From the NCBI GenBank assembly GCA_938023035.1, contig CALIDI010000007.1, forward strand, positions 1 through 64,000: 64,000 nucleotides of DNA, written 5' to 3'. Position numbers and translations under genes: made by a program. The stretch comes from an uncultured Leptolyngbyaceae cyanobacterium. GTDB taxonomy: Bacteria; Cyanobacteriota; Cyanobacteriia; Leptolyngbyales; Leptolyngbyaceae. The first letter of the stretch is position 1; each line of letters opens with the position of its first letter. Below, in pieces: positions 28,627-36,765 of this stretch. A model generated the notes under the pieces. The model did not search any database. It saw nothing but the letters and a program-made list of their open reading frames with translations, and was not told where the DNA came from.

Positions 28627-28815
28627 TCAGAACACCTCTCCATTCGGTACAACTTCAAACTCAAGGTCTTCACCACATCCAGCTAGGACATATACGTTGC
28701 GAGTCCGACGATCAACACAGACTAAATGAATTGGTTGCAACATGATGAACGTCAATTGATAGCTGACGCGGTATAGACTCTCTAGCTGAGCAGCAGTAGG
28801 CATTTTGTCACTCAC
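28627..28815 (-). CDS. DUF6888-like small protein
   Basis: This 62-aa protein contains LYRVSYQLTFIMLQPIHLVCVDRRTRNVYVLAG, the body of the cyanobacterial DUF6888 family, whose function is unknown. The frame begins with a GTG at 28815; the ATG at 28803 would give 58 residues and is also possible. It is the first gene of a pair with the DUF6887-like gene. In cyanobacteria I recall these two families as frequent neighbours, which supports a joint function. Confidence 0.7.
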   Translation of the reverse strand: MSDKMPTAAQLESLYRVSYQLTFIMLQPIHLVCVDRRTRNVYVLAGCGEDLEFEVVPNGEVF

Positions 28816-28969
28816 TTCACCTGCCGCCTATTTTAACAGATGCTCCGAGTTCAAACGGACTCAAACGGTTGTGATTGTCTTTCGCTTTGTGGTTAGTTGC
28901 GTAGCATCTAGTGCAGTTTGTTCAAGCCCATTTTGTACTATTCAATTTCTGCTGCCCATAGAATTGCAT

Positions 28970-29001
28970 TAAAAATGGGGCGAGCAGTACAGCTCACCCC
29001 A
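28970..29001 (-). terminator. Terminator of the Gly/Ala-rich gene
   Basis: On the minus strand GGGGTGAGC and GCTCGCCCC form a 9-bp stem with one mismatch around a 6-base loop, followed by ATTTTTAAT. It begins 25 bases after the stop codon at 29026. Confidence 0.75.
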
Positions 29002-29025
29002 ACAAATTGAAAAATAAGATTTAGT

Positions 29026-29232
29026 TTACTTGAAGAACGCCTTCTTCAATCCATATGCTGCTAGACCGACAACTGCACCAGCAGCGACAACTGGTGCAGC
29101 AGTGATGGCAACAGCCGTTCCGCCAACTGCTAAACCCATCCCACCTACTGTAGCAGCTACGCCTGCCCCAGCAGCAGCACCGCCAGCCGCATATGCAGCA
29201 GCCTCTACTTTGTCATTATTAGATTTAGACAT
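29026..29232 (-). CDS. Gly/Ala-rich small membrane peptide
   Basis: This 68-aa peptide has a polar start (MSKSNNDKVEAA), a long Gly/Ala/Val-rich hydrophobic core (about 13-60) with repeated GxxxG and small-xxx-small spacing, and the basic end LKKAFFK. Such glycine-zipper helices insert in and oligomerise within membranes, as in two-peptide bacteriocins and some pore-forming or holin-like peptides. GGAGAA precedes the ATG and a terminator follows, so the gene looks real and separately transcribed. I do not recognise a named family; immunity or processing genes are not evident. Confidence 0.68.
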   Translation of the reverse strand: MSKSNNDKVEAAAYAAGGAAAGAGVAATVGGMGLAVGGTAVAITAAPVVAAGAVVGLAAYGLKKAFFK

Positions 29233-29554
29233 TTACCATTTCTCCGAAAAAATGAAGAATTGCAAGCAATTCCTACTGTAATCCTGTTCAATAATGCCAG
29301 TCATGTCAGCAGTACCGCCGCATCAAGACTTTCGTACCCGCTACTGAAACCCTACGAGAAACTACGCATCGCCATTGCCGGAAAGCCTAGAGGTCTTCGG
29401 GTCCATTTGAGCTGGCAAAAATCTATCCCCGGCTAGGATTTCATTCCTTTTCCAAGCCTTGAGCAACCGGCTTTGGCGATGTTTTGCTCTTGTAGTGGCG
29501 TTCTCCTTTGATTCTTGCAATCTTGAGAAACCTAAGCAATGAGGAAAGCTTTCC
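29233..29554. other. Divergent intergenic region
   Basis: About 320 bp between the Gly/Ala-rich gene and the DUF4394 gene. A 128-codon minus-strand frame at 29362-29748 is the shadow of the DUF4394 gene start. Nothing else is recognised. Confidence 0.4.
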
Positions 29555-30445
29555 ATGAACCTGAATAAGCTGACAACTGGCATTTCTATGGCAACAGTGG
29601 CAACAGCATTGCAGCTACTGAGCGGAATCAACGCCGCAACGGCAATAGGGATTACGGGTCTAGATACCCAAAACAATCTGGTGTTTTTCGATTCGACTAA
29701 CCCCAGCGTCATCACAAACAGCGTCAGCATCACTGGCTTGCAGGCCAATGAATTTCTGCTGGGGATTGACTATCGCCCGGCAACCAGTCAATTGTTTGGG
29801 ATTGGTAGCACCAGCGCCCTTTACCAGATTGACCCTTTGACTGGGGTTGCCTCAATTATTGGTTCTAGCTTTCCCTCAGTAATTGGCAATGCCCTAGGCG
29901 TTGACTTTAACCCAGTGCCTGATCGCCTGCGCGTGGTTAGCAATGCTGGCCAAAACCTGCGACTCAACCCTAACAACGGAACGGGCGTTGCTGATGGTAA
30001 CCTGGCCTATGCAGCGGGGGATGTGAACGTGGGCCAGCCAGCGAATATTGCAGCAGTTGCCTATAGCAATAATGTGGCTGGAGCGACGACGACCACCCTT
30101 TATGGGATTGACACTGCTCTGGATGTTTTGGTGATTCAAAATCCTCCCAATGCGGGTGTGCTAAACACGGTAGGAGCACTAGGAGTAAACTTTACAAATT
30201 TGGCAGGATTTGACATCTTTACCCAAAATGGGATAGATACCGCCTTCGCTTCGACCGGTTCTAGCCTCTACAGCATTAACCTGGGTACGGGGTCGGCTAC
30301 CTTGATTGGTGGCATTGGCAATGGCACCAACCTGCGGGACATTGCTGTTACACCTGTCCCCGAACCGACTACGATGGCTGATGCTTTCCTTGGCGGTAGC
30401 GCGATCGCGGTGTTTCGGCGTCACCGCCTGAAGTCTGCTGAATAG
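29555..30445 (+). CDS. DUF4394 protein with PEP-CTERM anchor
   Basis: This 296-aa exported protein has an N-terminal signal peptide (about 1-31). A DUF4394 domain follows (about 32-265), a beta-propeller-like repeat with LGIDYRPATSQLFGIG, GVDFNPVPDRLRVVSN and LRLNPNNGTGV. The C-terminal sorting signal is PVPEPTTM, a hydrophobic stretch and the basic RRHRLK. It probably ends up outside the cell or in the outer layers after exosortase processing. GAGGAAAG lies six bases before the ATG. It is the second PEP-CTERM protein of this window. Confidence 0.87.
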   Translation: MNLNKLTTGISMATVATALQLLSGINAATAIGITGLDTQNNLVFFDSTNPSVITNSVSITGLQANEFLLGIDYRPATSQLFGIGSTSALYQIDPLTGVASIIGSSFPSVIGNALGVDFNPVPDRLRVVSNAGQNLRLNPNNGTGVADGNLAYAAGDVNVGQPANIAAVAYSNNVAGATTTTLYGIDTALDVLVIQNPPNAGVLNTVGALGVNFTNLAGFDIFTQNGIDTAFASTGSSLYSINLGTGSATLIGGIGNGTNLRDIAVTPVPEPTTMADAFLGGSAIAVFRRHRLKSAE

Positions 30446-30802
30446 GTGGAACGTGTTGACTTCCCTGTTGATGGTTAATGCTCTTTGTTCTTTGCTCCAA
30501 TTCAGTCGTTCATGGGGGGATGCTGGCGGTGAACGTGATTTTCCCTGGCACTCCCCCCTTTCTTGTTGGCCTGTCGGCAGGTAAACCCCTGCCCCCACCC
30601 ATGCTTTCCATAGGAGATCAGTGAGGATAGTGCTGTTTTGGATTTTAGACGCAGGGTGAGCAGTTGATCTTGTTCTAGGCTTTCTAAGCAAACAGCACTG
30701 GCTTGAGCCAGATCGAACCCAACCGCCAAAATTTAGGGCAATTTCATAGGATTGCCTAGACTTTCCACGCCAGAATAAAGAGACCCCGATCTACTACGAG
30801 CA
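30446..30802. other. Intergenic stretch, nothing recognised
   Basis: About 360 bp between the DUF4394 gene and cofH. The minus-strand frames here are shadows with no protein-like features. Confidence 0.4.
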
Positions 30803-31996
30803 ATGATTGTATCTGTTGAAGCCATTTTAGAACGTGCCCTAGCAAGTTACGATCTAACAGAAGCTGAGGGAGTGACCCTTTTACAGCAACGGGAACCCGT
30901 CGCGATCGCCCAAATCCGTCAAGCTGCGGATCAGTTACGTCAACATCAGGTCGGAGACACCGTCACCTATGTGGTGAATCGCAACATCAACTTCACCAAT
31001 ATCTGCGAACAACACTGTAGTTTTTGTGCCTTTCGGCGGGATGGGGACGATAGAGATGCCTATTGGCTAGACCAGACCCAACTGCTAGAAAAAGCCAGTG
31101 ATGCAGTGGCTAGAGGTGCGACAGAACTCTGTATTCAGGGAGGGCTAAATCCAGCGGCAAAGTGCCAGGGGCGATCGCTGACCTACTACACCCAGCTCAT
31201 TGCTAATTTGCGCGATCGCTTTCCTCAACTGCACTTTCATGCGTTTTCACCCCAGGAGATTCAATTCATCGCCAGGGAAGATGGTTTATCCTATGCCTAC
31301 GTGCTTGCGGCACTCCGCGATGCCGGGGTTGGTTCTTTACCAGGAACCGCCGCCGAGATTTTAGATGACCAGGTGCGGCGGATTATTTGCCCTGAAAAGA
31401 TTAACTCGGCCACTTGGCTAGAAATTGTCGCCACAGCGCACCAGCAAGGCTTACCCACGACCAGCACCATGCTCTGTGGTCATATCGAGACCGTGGAGCA
31501 GCAAATTCACCATCTAGCCCAGTTGCGATCGCTGCAACAACAAGCCCTAGAGCAGGGCAAGGGCTACATTACTGAATTGATTCTCTTGCCCTTTGTCGGG
31601 CAAATGGCTCCTAAGCCTCTGCGCCAGCGGGTTGGCCGAGATCAGCCTGTATTGTCCGATAGCTTGCAACTGACGGCAGTCGCACGACTCTTCCTGGGCA
31701 ATTGGATTCGGAATCATCAGCCCAGTTGGGTCAAACTAGGCTTAGCAGGGGCAACGGAGGCATTACGCTGGGGCTGTAACGACATTGGCGGCACACTGAT
31801 GGAGGAGCACATTACGACCATGGCCGGTGCTCAGGGTGGTACCTGTCAATCGGTTGAGGCCCTACAAGCAGCGATTCGATCCTGCGATCGCCCCTACGCC
31901 CAGCGAGATACCCTCTACAATTGGCGCACCCCGCCCTCATTGAGTCAGCGCCAGGTTATCGCGGTGAATCACAGTCTCGACCCCCTCATACCCTAG
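30803..31996 (+). CDS. cofH: FO synthase subunit 2
   Basis: This 397-aa radical SAM enzyme carries Cys68, Cys72 and Cys75 in [12 protein letters not shown], which hold the 4Fe-4S cluster. The flanking segments [14 protein letters not shown] and [12 protein letters not shown] are CofH rather than CofG type. With CofG it builds 7,8-didemethyl-8-hydroxy-5-deazariboflavin (FO) from tyrosine and a ribityl pyrimidine. In cyanobacteria FO serves as antenna of DNA photolyase. cofG is not adjacent. The 3' end overlaps convergent proB by 60 bp. Confidence 0.93.
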   Translation: MIVSVEAILERALASYDLTEAEGVTLLQQREPVAIAQIRQAADQLRQHQVGDTVTYVVNRNINFTNICEQHCSFCAFRRDGDDRDAYWLDQTQLLEKASDAVARGATELCIQGGLNPAAKCQGRSLTYYTQLIANLRDRFPQLHFHAFSPQEIQFIAREDGLSYAYVLAALRDAGVGSLPGTAAEILDDQVRRIICPEKINSATWLEIVATAHQQGLPTTSTMLCGHIETVEQQIHHLAQLRSLQQQALEQGKGYITELILLPFVGQMAPKPLRQRVGRDQPVLSDSLQLTAVARLFLGNWIRNHQPSWVKLGLAGATEALRWGCNDIGGTLMEEHITTMAGAQGGTCQSVEALQAAIRSCDRPYAQRDTLYNWRTPPSLSQRQVIAVNHSLDPLIP

Positions 31997-33049
31997 AAGA
32001 GTGACAATCTCGTCTGACTGGTAGCCCTTAATTTTATCCAGTTCCTCATTGCTGTAATTCACAATGCCACGAGCAATTTCACGCCCCTGGCGATCGCAAA
32101 CCTGAACCGCATCCTGACTATCAAAAGCCCCTTCAACGGCAACAATCCCCGCAGGCAAGAGAGATTTTCCGCCAGAACGAAGGGCACGAACTGCCCCTTC
32201 ATCCACATATAACTTGCCTAGAGGGACTAAGCCGTGGGCAATCCAGCGCTTACGGGCACTCACAGGACGAGGTTGAGGTTCAAATTGGGTACCCACTGGT
32301 TCCCCCGCCAAAATGCACACAATTTTTTGGGGCGATCGCCCTTCCATAATCACCGTACGTACTCCCGCACCCGTTGCAATTTGAGCCGCCGCAATTTTTG
32401 TGGCCATTCCCCCCGTGCCCCATTGCGTCCCCGCTTGACTCACCTGCACCTGTAGCTCAGCGAGCTGGGCAATATTTTTAACATGGGTAATCGGCTCAGC
32501 GTCAGGATTAAAGCGGGGGTCAGCAGAGTAGAGCCGATCCACATCAGTCAGTAAGAACAACCAATCGGCCCGAACCAAGCTAGCAACCAGCGCTGAAAGG
32601 GTATCGTTATCGCCAAACTTCAGCTCATCCACCGAAACCGTATCATTCTCATTCACAATCGGGATGACCCCTAGGCGCAGCAATTCCTGAAGTGTGCGCT
32701 CAATATTGAGGTAGCTGCTGCGCTGCACCAGGTCTCCACGAGTGAGTAGCACTTGGGCGATCGGTTGCTGTAAAGATGTAAAGAAGTCATCATAAACCCG
32801 CATCAAGCGACCCTGACCCACTGCTGCAACCGCTTGCTTCAAGGCAATTGTGCGAGGGCGCTCGGTCATACCAAGCCGGGCACAGCCAACCCCAACAGCC
32901 CCGGAAGATACCAGAACCACACGGTATCCCTGCCGTTGCAGTTGACTCAGTACTTCCACCAGATGAGCAATAGTTGAGAGGGCCAACAGCCCTGTAGATG
33001 GCTGAGTCAGGCTGGACGTACCAATCTTAACCACCAATGTTGGCGACAT
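31937..33049 (-). CDS. proB: Glutamate 5-kinase
   Basis: This 370-aa enzyme phosphorylates glutamate in the first step of proline synthesis. The amino acid kinase domain (about 1-260) shows VVKIGTSSL at the start, [27 protein letters not shown] and [16 protein letters not shown] domain fills the C-terminal third. Length is standard for two-domain ProB. It converges on cofH with a 60-bp 3' overlap, so the two transcripts are antisense there. proA is not next to it. Confidence 0.95.
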   Translation of the reverse strand: MSPTLVVKIGTSSLTQPSTGLLALSTIAHLVEVLSQLQRQGYRVVLVSSGAVGVGCARLGMTERPRTIALKQAVAAVGQGRLMRVYDDFFTSLQQPIAQVLLTRGDLVQRSSYLNIERTLQELLRLGVIPIVNENDTVSVDELKFGDNDTLSALVASLVRADWLFLLTDVDRLYSADPRFNPDAEPITHVKNIAQLAELQVQVSQAGTQWGTGGMATKIAAAQIATGAGVRTVIMEGRSPQKIVCILAGEPVGTQFEPQPRPVSARKRWIAHGLVPLGKLYVDEGAVRALRSGGKSLLPAGIVAVEGAFDSQDAVQVCDRQGREIARGIVNYSNEELDKIKGYQSDEIVTLLGYEGVETVIHRDNLALTQ

Positions 33050-33150
33050 AGGCAGGCGATCACCATAGAGAAGCCATAACCCATTTTAAACAGTTTTTCC
33101 AGCTAAGCATCACCCTAGTACAGCAAGGCAGGAGTTTTCAACTCTAAGCA

Positions 33151-33237
33151 GCTCAACGGCAAAGGTCAGCAGCGGCAGACAACCCTAAACTCAACACAAG
33201 AGGCTTTCAGCCGTCCGCTACATTTGAATTGTTCTGC
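33151..33237 (-). other. attC-like cassette recombination site B
   Basis: This 87-bp palindrome on the minus strand opens with GCAGAAC and closes with GTTGAGC, a full match to the GTTRRRY box. The sequence after the first box, AATTCAAATGTAGCGGACGG, is almost identical to site A, and GTCTGCCGC on the other arm is shared with site A (GTCTGCCGCC). The inner pairing is more decayed than in the others. The broken RelE-type gene ends inside it, at 33218. Confidence 0.6.
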
Positions 33238-33528
33238 CGCGCCGCCATAACTGCTCTAGCAATCTGTCATACTCTGCGTGTGAACCAACCCAAAACTAAA
33301 TCACTGTATATGCATCCAATTGACCTGCCGCTCGGTAGCTTTTGTTGATACGGACAGAATAAATCGGTAACTCCAGATGTACTTTTTTGAAGCATAGACT
33401 TTGAAGCATAGACTTGGATAGCTCGGATCCTCCTGGAACTGGCGATAGGCTGCACGAGCCTGATGCTGAACCTACTTAGGCAGTTCTGTAAACAACTTAC
33501 GAAACTGGTCAGTGGTGCGTGACTTCAC
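33218..33528 (-). pseudogene. RelE/ParE-type toxin pseudogene
   Basis: From a GTG at 33528, overlapping the antitoxin stop, the frame gives KSRTTDQFRKLFTELPK, an in-frame TAG, then VQHQARAAYRQFQEDPSYPSL, typical of RelE/ParE-type toxins. A 14-bp tandem duplication (33387-33414) shifts the frame. With one copy removed it continues through PIYSVRINKSYRAAG, a second TAG, and FWVGSHAEYDRLL. Three independent lesions show it is dead. The end runs into the attC-like site. Corrected length is about 98 aa, right for the family. Confidence 0.82.
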
Positions 33529-33680
33529 AGCATTTCTGGATTCAGTTCCTGGGCTTCACCGGCATGGTACTCAGGCATTGCTGAGGCTGCGAGTTTAGCA
33601 AGAATATCCGGAGAACAGGAAAATGCTTCATCCCAGAACCGCTCATCCTCAACTTCTTCTAGAATGATTTAGGTTTTCAT
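33525..33680 (-). pseudogene. Cognate antitoxin pseudogene
   Basis: The frame from ATG 33680 has a TAA at codon 4, then reads EEVEDERFWDEAFSCSPDIL, LAKLAASAMPEYHAGEAQEL and a TGA at 33525-33527. Its stop overlaps the toxin start by ATGA/GTGA-like coupling, the usual antitoxin-toxin arrangement. The acidic N-terminal half and small size (about 51 aa) fit an antitoxin. More coding-like sequence (DFNIYRIVEVLWVIDWQAL) lies just upstream and ends at a TGA, so the true N-terminus may be lost. Confidence 0.6.
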
Positions 33681-33784
33681 CGATAACCAAATACCTCATC
33701 TGCTTTTGCAAAACTCGACAGAGCTTGCCAATCAATCACCCACAGCACCTCAACAATTCGATAGATGTTGAAATCGCCTTGCCA

Positions 33785-34306
33785 TTATCGCTCCAATAAT
33801 TGATCCACAAACGCTGCAAATACAGCCATCTGAATCAATTCATGCACAGCTTGTGGCAAGCCAAGTAGAACTACAAAAAGAGAGTACAGCAACCCCATCA
33901 GGCTAACCACTAGCCAGGAGAATGCGGAGGTCTGTCTCCAACGCCCTTGCTCAAGGGTATACATCACTGTATACAAGATTACGAAAACACAAAGAATAGC
34001 GATAGAAATGTAGAATTGTATATCAGATAATAAACCTTTTGCTACCCAAATGAAACCTTCTAATCGTCCTTTAGAAGTTGTATGTGAGATACACCAAATC
34101 CAACTAGCAAGAACTTCCACTAACAAGCTGGGCATCGCTACAAAAAGGATTAGCAAAAACGTCCATAGGGTAGATTGCAGCCAATCCCTGAACTCGGAAA
34201 ACCTTTTCCGGCGATCCTGCTCGCAATGCTCCCTCAACCGCTGATCAAGTTCCGCGCTATATTTTCGAATTGCTGAGCGACTTAAATGCCTACGACGGTA
34301 TTTCAC
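33785..34306 (-). CDS. Four-helix membrane protein, unknown
   Basis: This 173-aa protein has a basic N-terminus (RRRHLSRSAIRKYSAELDQRLREHCEQDRRKR). About four hydrophobic helices follow (roughly 47-70, 95-116, 128-148 and 150-168). It starts at a GTG with AGGAGGAA seven bases upstream, a strong ribosome site. I recognise no family. Same strand as the cassette genes, but no attC-like site lies next to it, so cassette status is uncertain. G+C looks lower than in the core genes around. Confidence 0.6.
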   Translation of the reverse strand: MKYRRRHLSRSAIRKYSAELDQRLREHCEQDRRKRFSEFRDWLQSTLWTFLLILFVAMPSLLVEVLASWIWCISHTTSKGRLEGFIWVAKGLLSDIQFYISIAILCVFVILYTVMYTLEQGRWRQTSAFSWLVVSLMGLLYSLFVVLLGLPQAVHELIQMAVFAAFVDQLLER

Positions 34307-34419
34307 AAAAGATTCCTCCTATTCCGTAAGGTGCTTCTGGTACGACTCAAGCTTGGAATCTAGTGTGAAACTGCTCATAAATCAGCAGTGAAAAAAATCA
34401 GCAGTGAAAAATTACTGCA

Positions 34420-34941
34420 TTATCTGATGCTCTCTTCATTGAAAACGATTAACTGCTGCTCAAGGTCATCAATCACTCGATAAATAAACTGCTTCTTTGC
34501 TTCACCAAAATTAAAGTGCTCCCAGTTTCCAATGGTCCTATCTGCCCATTGCCGTGCGCTGCTCCTATTGTCTCCAAGTTCTTGCGCGATCGCCGTCCAA
34601 TCACAAACCATCTCAATCAGGTCAAGGTCAGACATGTCATCGGGCGAGGCGTGAAACTCAGGATGGTGACGGTTCGTTGTAACGTGATGGTGGATGGCAG
34701 CCTCTACTTGCTCTTTCACTCCGTCAGGATAGGTAAACGCTTCACCGTTCTGTCGGCGACGGTGAAACTCTGTCAACCAGATATAAGGTATCCGTTCAGG
34801 TGGGACAAACTTTGACTCGTCATGAATCTCACCTCGATCAAGCAGTGCTTGTGGATAATCTGGAAGCGCTGCTAGAGCAGCAAGATTGCGACGAACGCGA
34901 CCAATATGTTCACGAGTCCGGCGCTCGAAAAACGTAACCAT
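34420..34941 (-). CDS. DUF5662-family protein
   Basis: This 173-aa soluble protein contains EIHDESKFVPPERIPYIWLTEFH, AIHHHVTTNRHHPEFH and DLDLIEMVCDWTAIAQELG, a His/Asp-rich pattern that fits DUF5662. The spacing of H, HD-like (IHDESK) and HHH motifs suggests a metal-binding helical fold related to HD-domain proteins, but the reaction is unknown. It stands alone on the minus strand, upstream of the four-helix membrane protein by 113 bp. Typical of accessory regions in many bacteria. Confidence 0.78.
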   Translation of the reverse strand: MVTFFERRTREHIGRVRRNLAALAALPDYPQALLDRGEIHDESKFVPPERIPYIWLTEFHRRRQNGEAFTYPDGVKEQVEAAIHHHVTTNRHHPEFHASPDDMSDLDLIEMVCDWTAIAQELGDNRSSARQWADRTIGNWEHFNFGEAKKQFIYRVIDDLEQQLIVFNEESIR

Positions 34942-35049
34942 CTCTGAAGTAGGAGCGATCGGGTTAGTAAGCGGAGATTGCTTGGAGATATTTTCGATTA
35001 AAGAGTAGGATTCAGGATACTCCCTTGTAGGATATTCACCTGCTTGCCG
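34942..35049. other. Short spacer, nothing recognised
   Basis: Between the DUF5662 gene and a candidate 49-aa gene. It probably contains the promoter of the DUF5662 gene. Confidence 0.3.
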
Positions 35050-35199
35050 CTAACTTGTGGGTTGGCTTAGCAAGGCATGATTACTTGAAGGAATCATTAT
35101 CTTTTTAGAAACCACTGGTAAAGAGAAGGCGATCGCAAACCCTAAAAATGCAAGAGTAATAATGGAAACAACACGTTTTGATAAGCTTAAGATAGTCAT
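35050..35199 (-). CDS. Candidate 49-aa secreted or membrane peptide
   Basis: The frame from ATG 35199 encodes a basic start (MTILSLSKRVV), a hydrophobic stretch (SIITLAFLGFAIAFSLPVV) and a short polar tail, ending at TAG. This is the shape of a signal peptide or one-helix membrane peptide. No ribosome site is obvious and no family is recognised, so the call rests only on protein-like composition. Confidence 0.35.
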   Translation of the reverse strand: MTILSLSKRVVSIITLAFLGFAIAFSLPVVSKKIMIPSSNHALLSQPTS

Positions 35200-35640
35200 G
35201 GCTTAATCAAAGGCATTAACACCGTATCTGCATTTAATTTGGCAGTTCAATGGGCGATTGTAATGAATCAAACAGCCTTATCATCTCTAACTGGCCTTAG
35301 TTATCCTCATTTCCTAACCCTTTCTCCCATCAAGGTAGGAAACCAAATCCAAGCCTCTCTCCTCGACCCCCGATTCATGGGAGATAGCAAGAAAGGTATA
35401 GCCTTAACAAGCATTTAAGAAAGAGGGTGAAGGCAGCCAGATGCGTGCTATGGCCTGCTGTTCAAATTAGCAAAAGCACTACACTAGCTGAGTCACCAGT
35501 AGCCTTCACCAATATGGCTAGTACGGCTCACAGCATTCAAAACGACATCATTCAGAGCGCCTAGTATATCCGCGTTGCAAGATTCGTAGATAGGTGGGTC
35601 ATCCCTACTATGGTGTGCTGAACTAATTACAGACCAGATA
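35200..35640. other. Intergenic stretch, nothing recognised
   Basis: About 440 bp before the ferredoxin gene end. Only short frames without protein character are seen. Confidence 0.35.
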
Positions 35641-36120
35641 CTAATCTTCAGGGTGAAAGAGCTGCTGTCGCTTAGCAAGTCGAGTCATCCGCTTACGTTG
35701 GGCCGCCCGAATCAAAGCAGTCTCTACTGGAAAACCCGCCACCGGAATGACCTGATATTTGCGCTCCTCTTCTAGCCGTTGCAGCTCTTTGTAGTTAACC
35801 CAGTGGATGCAGTCAACCGGGCAAGTGTCAATCGCTTCTTGAATCAGCTCTTCAGAATCCCCGTCTTGGCGAATGACCCGCGATCGGCCATTGTCTGGCT
35901 CAATATAAAATGTATTACGAGCAACATGGGCACAGTGCTTACAGCCAATGCAGGTGACTTCATCCACGTAGACCGCCTTCTGTCTCAACAGACCACCTAG
36001 TTCCGGCTCAAAACCGGAGCGCTCTGGTAAGTCTCTCAGAAACGAACCAAGCTCTGGCTCTAGGCCAGAGCGTAGCCCTTCTGCACCGACCTCTGCACGA
36101 GAAGCCGAAAACTCTGACAT
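35641..36120 (-). CDS. Ferredoxin of the Ycf35 (DUF1257) operon
   Basis: This 159-aa protein has a ferredoxin core with CIGCKHCAHVA near residue 57 and CPVDCIHW near residue 99, which together hold one 4Fe-4S cluster. The N-terminal part carries two copies of a short motif, SGLEPELGSFLRDL and SGFEPELGGLLRQK. The C-terminal extension (VIPVAGFPVETALI) is typical of this cyanobacterial family. It is the third gene of the DUF2997-DUF1257-ferredoxin operon; its start shares a base with the DUF1257 stop. An electron-transfer role with the DUF1257 protein is likely, but the pathway is unknown. Confidence 0.88.
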   Translation of the reverse strand: MSEFSASRAEVGAEGLRSGLEPELGSFLRDLPERSGFEPELGGLLRQKAVYVDEVTCIGCKHCAHVARNTFYIEPDNGRSRVIRQDGDSEELIQEAIDTCPVDCIHWVNYKELQRLEEERKYQVIPVAGFPVETALIRAAQRKRMTRLAKRQQLFHPED

Positions 36121-36506
36121 TAGGCACTCCAGCGTTGTAAGACCAAACGAATAGAGCCATCTGAATTCTGCTGCTGCTCAGCCAACTGAAAGCCTTGGCT
36201 GCTGCTCTCGTTCAAGACAGTGTGGTAAGCGTAGCGCTGAGTCACCTTGCTAAGAAAGCGATCCACATTCCATTCCTGCTTCCAATATTGCAGGTCAGCT
36301 ACTAGCTCGTACTCGCTGCCGTTCCAGCTAAACCCAATGTCGTAACCATTATCTTGGGCGATCGCAACATCAGCTTGATGCGTTAGCCCTTGATAACCAC
36401 GCACCTGCTGAGGTCCAGGCTTCCACTCAATCCCCAGGTCGGTCAGAGCTGACTGCAAAGATAAAAGGTTACGAATCTGTGTCTTAATCTGGCTGAAATG
36501 TGACAT
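36120..36506 (-). CDS. ycf35: DUF1257 (Ycf35) protein
   Basis: This 128-aa protein matches Ycf35/DUF1257, conserved in cyanobacteria and some plastids: MSHFSQIKTQIRNLLSLQSAL at the start, VAIAQDNGYDIGFSWNGSEYELVADLQYW in the centre. Function is not established. It is flanked by the DUF2997 gene (49 bp upstream) and the ferredoxin (1-base overlap), an arrangement that recurs in cyanobacteria and suggests a joint redox task. Confidence 0.9.
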   Translation of the reverse strand: MSHFSQIKTQIRNLLSLQSALTDLGIEWKPGPQQVRGYQGLTHQADVAIAQDNGYDIGFSWNGSEYELVADLQYWKQEWNVDRFLSKVTQRYAYHTVLNESSSQGFQLAEQQQNSDGSIRLVLQRWSA

Positions 36507-36555
36507 GGCTACCTAATTTAAGTATCAAACGAGGACAAAAAACAAAATCAAAACA

Positions 36556-36765
36556 CTACCACTCGCTAAAGGCTGCCTGGGCCTTTACTAAGACAGAATG
36601 CTGCGACACTTGAGTAAAATACTCAGAAGTCGGCGATTGGGTAATCACTTGACCCAGCTGCGCCTCAATTGCTGCAGTCACCTCCTCACAAGAGGCCCCC
36701 ACAATTCCAGTCACTTTCTCCTCAACGCGACCATCGGGGTAAATCACAAACTCTAGGGTCTCCAT
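36556..36765 (-). CDS. DUF2997 protein
   Basis: This 69-aa protein starts METLEFVIYPDGRVEEKVTGIVGASC, which is the DUF2997 pattern. It leads the three-gene operon with DUF1257 and the ferredoxin. The single conserved Cys (VGASC) and small size are notable, but no function is known. Confidence 0.88.
   Translation of the reverse strand: METLEFVIYPDGRVEEKVTGIVGASCEEVTAAIEAQLGQVITQSPTSEYFTQVSQHSVLVKAQAAFSEW

Noticed and set aside
34379-34411. Double AAATCAGCAGTGAAAA near the DUF5662 gene end, checked as an attC site
   Set aside because: It is a simple 16-bp direct repeat without palindromic arms or core boxes.
35041-35080. GCTAACTTGTGGGTTGGCTTAGC near 35 kb as a fourth attC site
   Set aside because: It has a GCTAAC-like box and a short inverted match but is only about 30 bp long and lacks the GCAGCGGAC arms of the other three.
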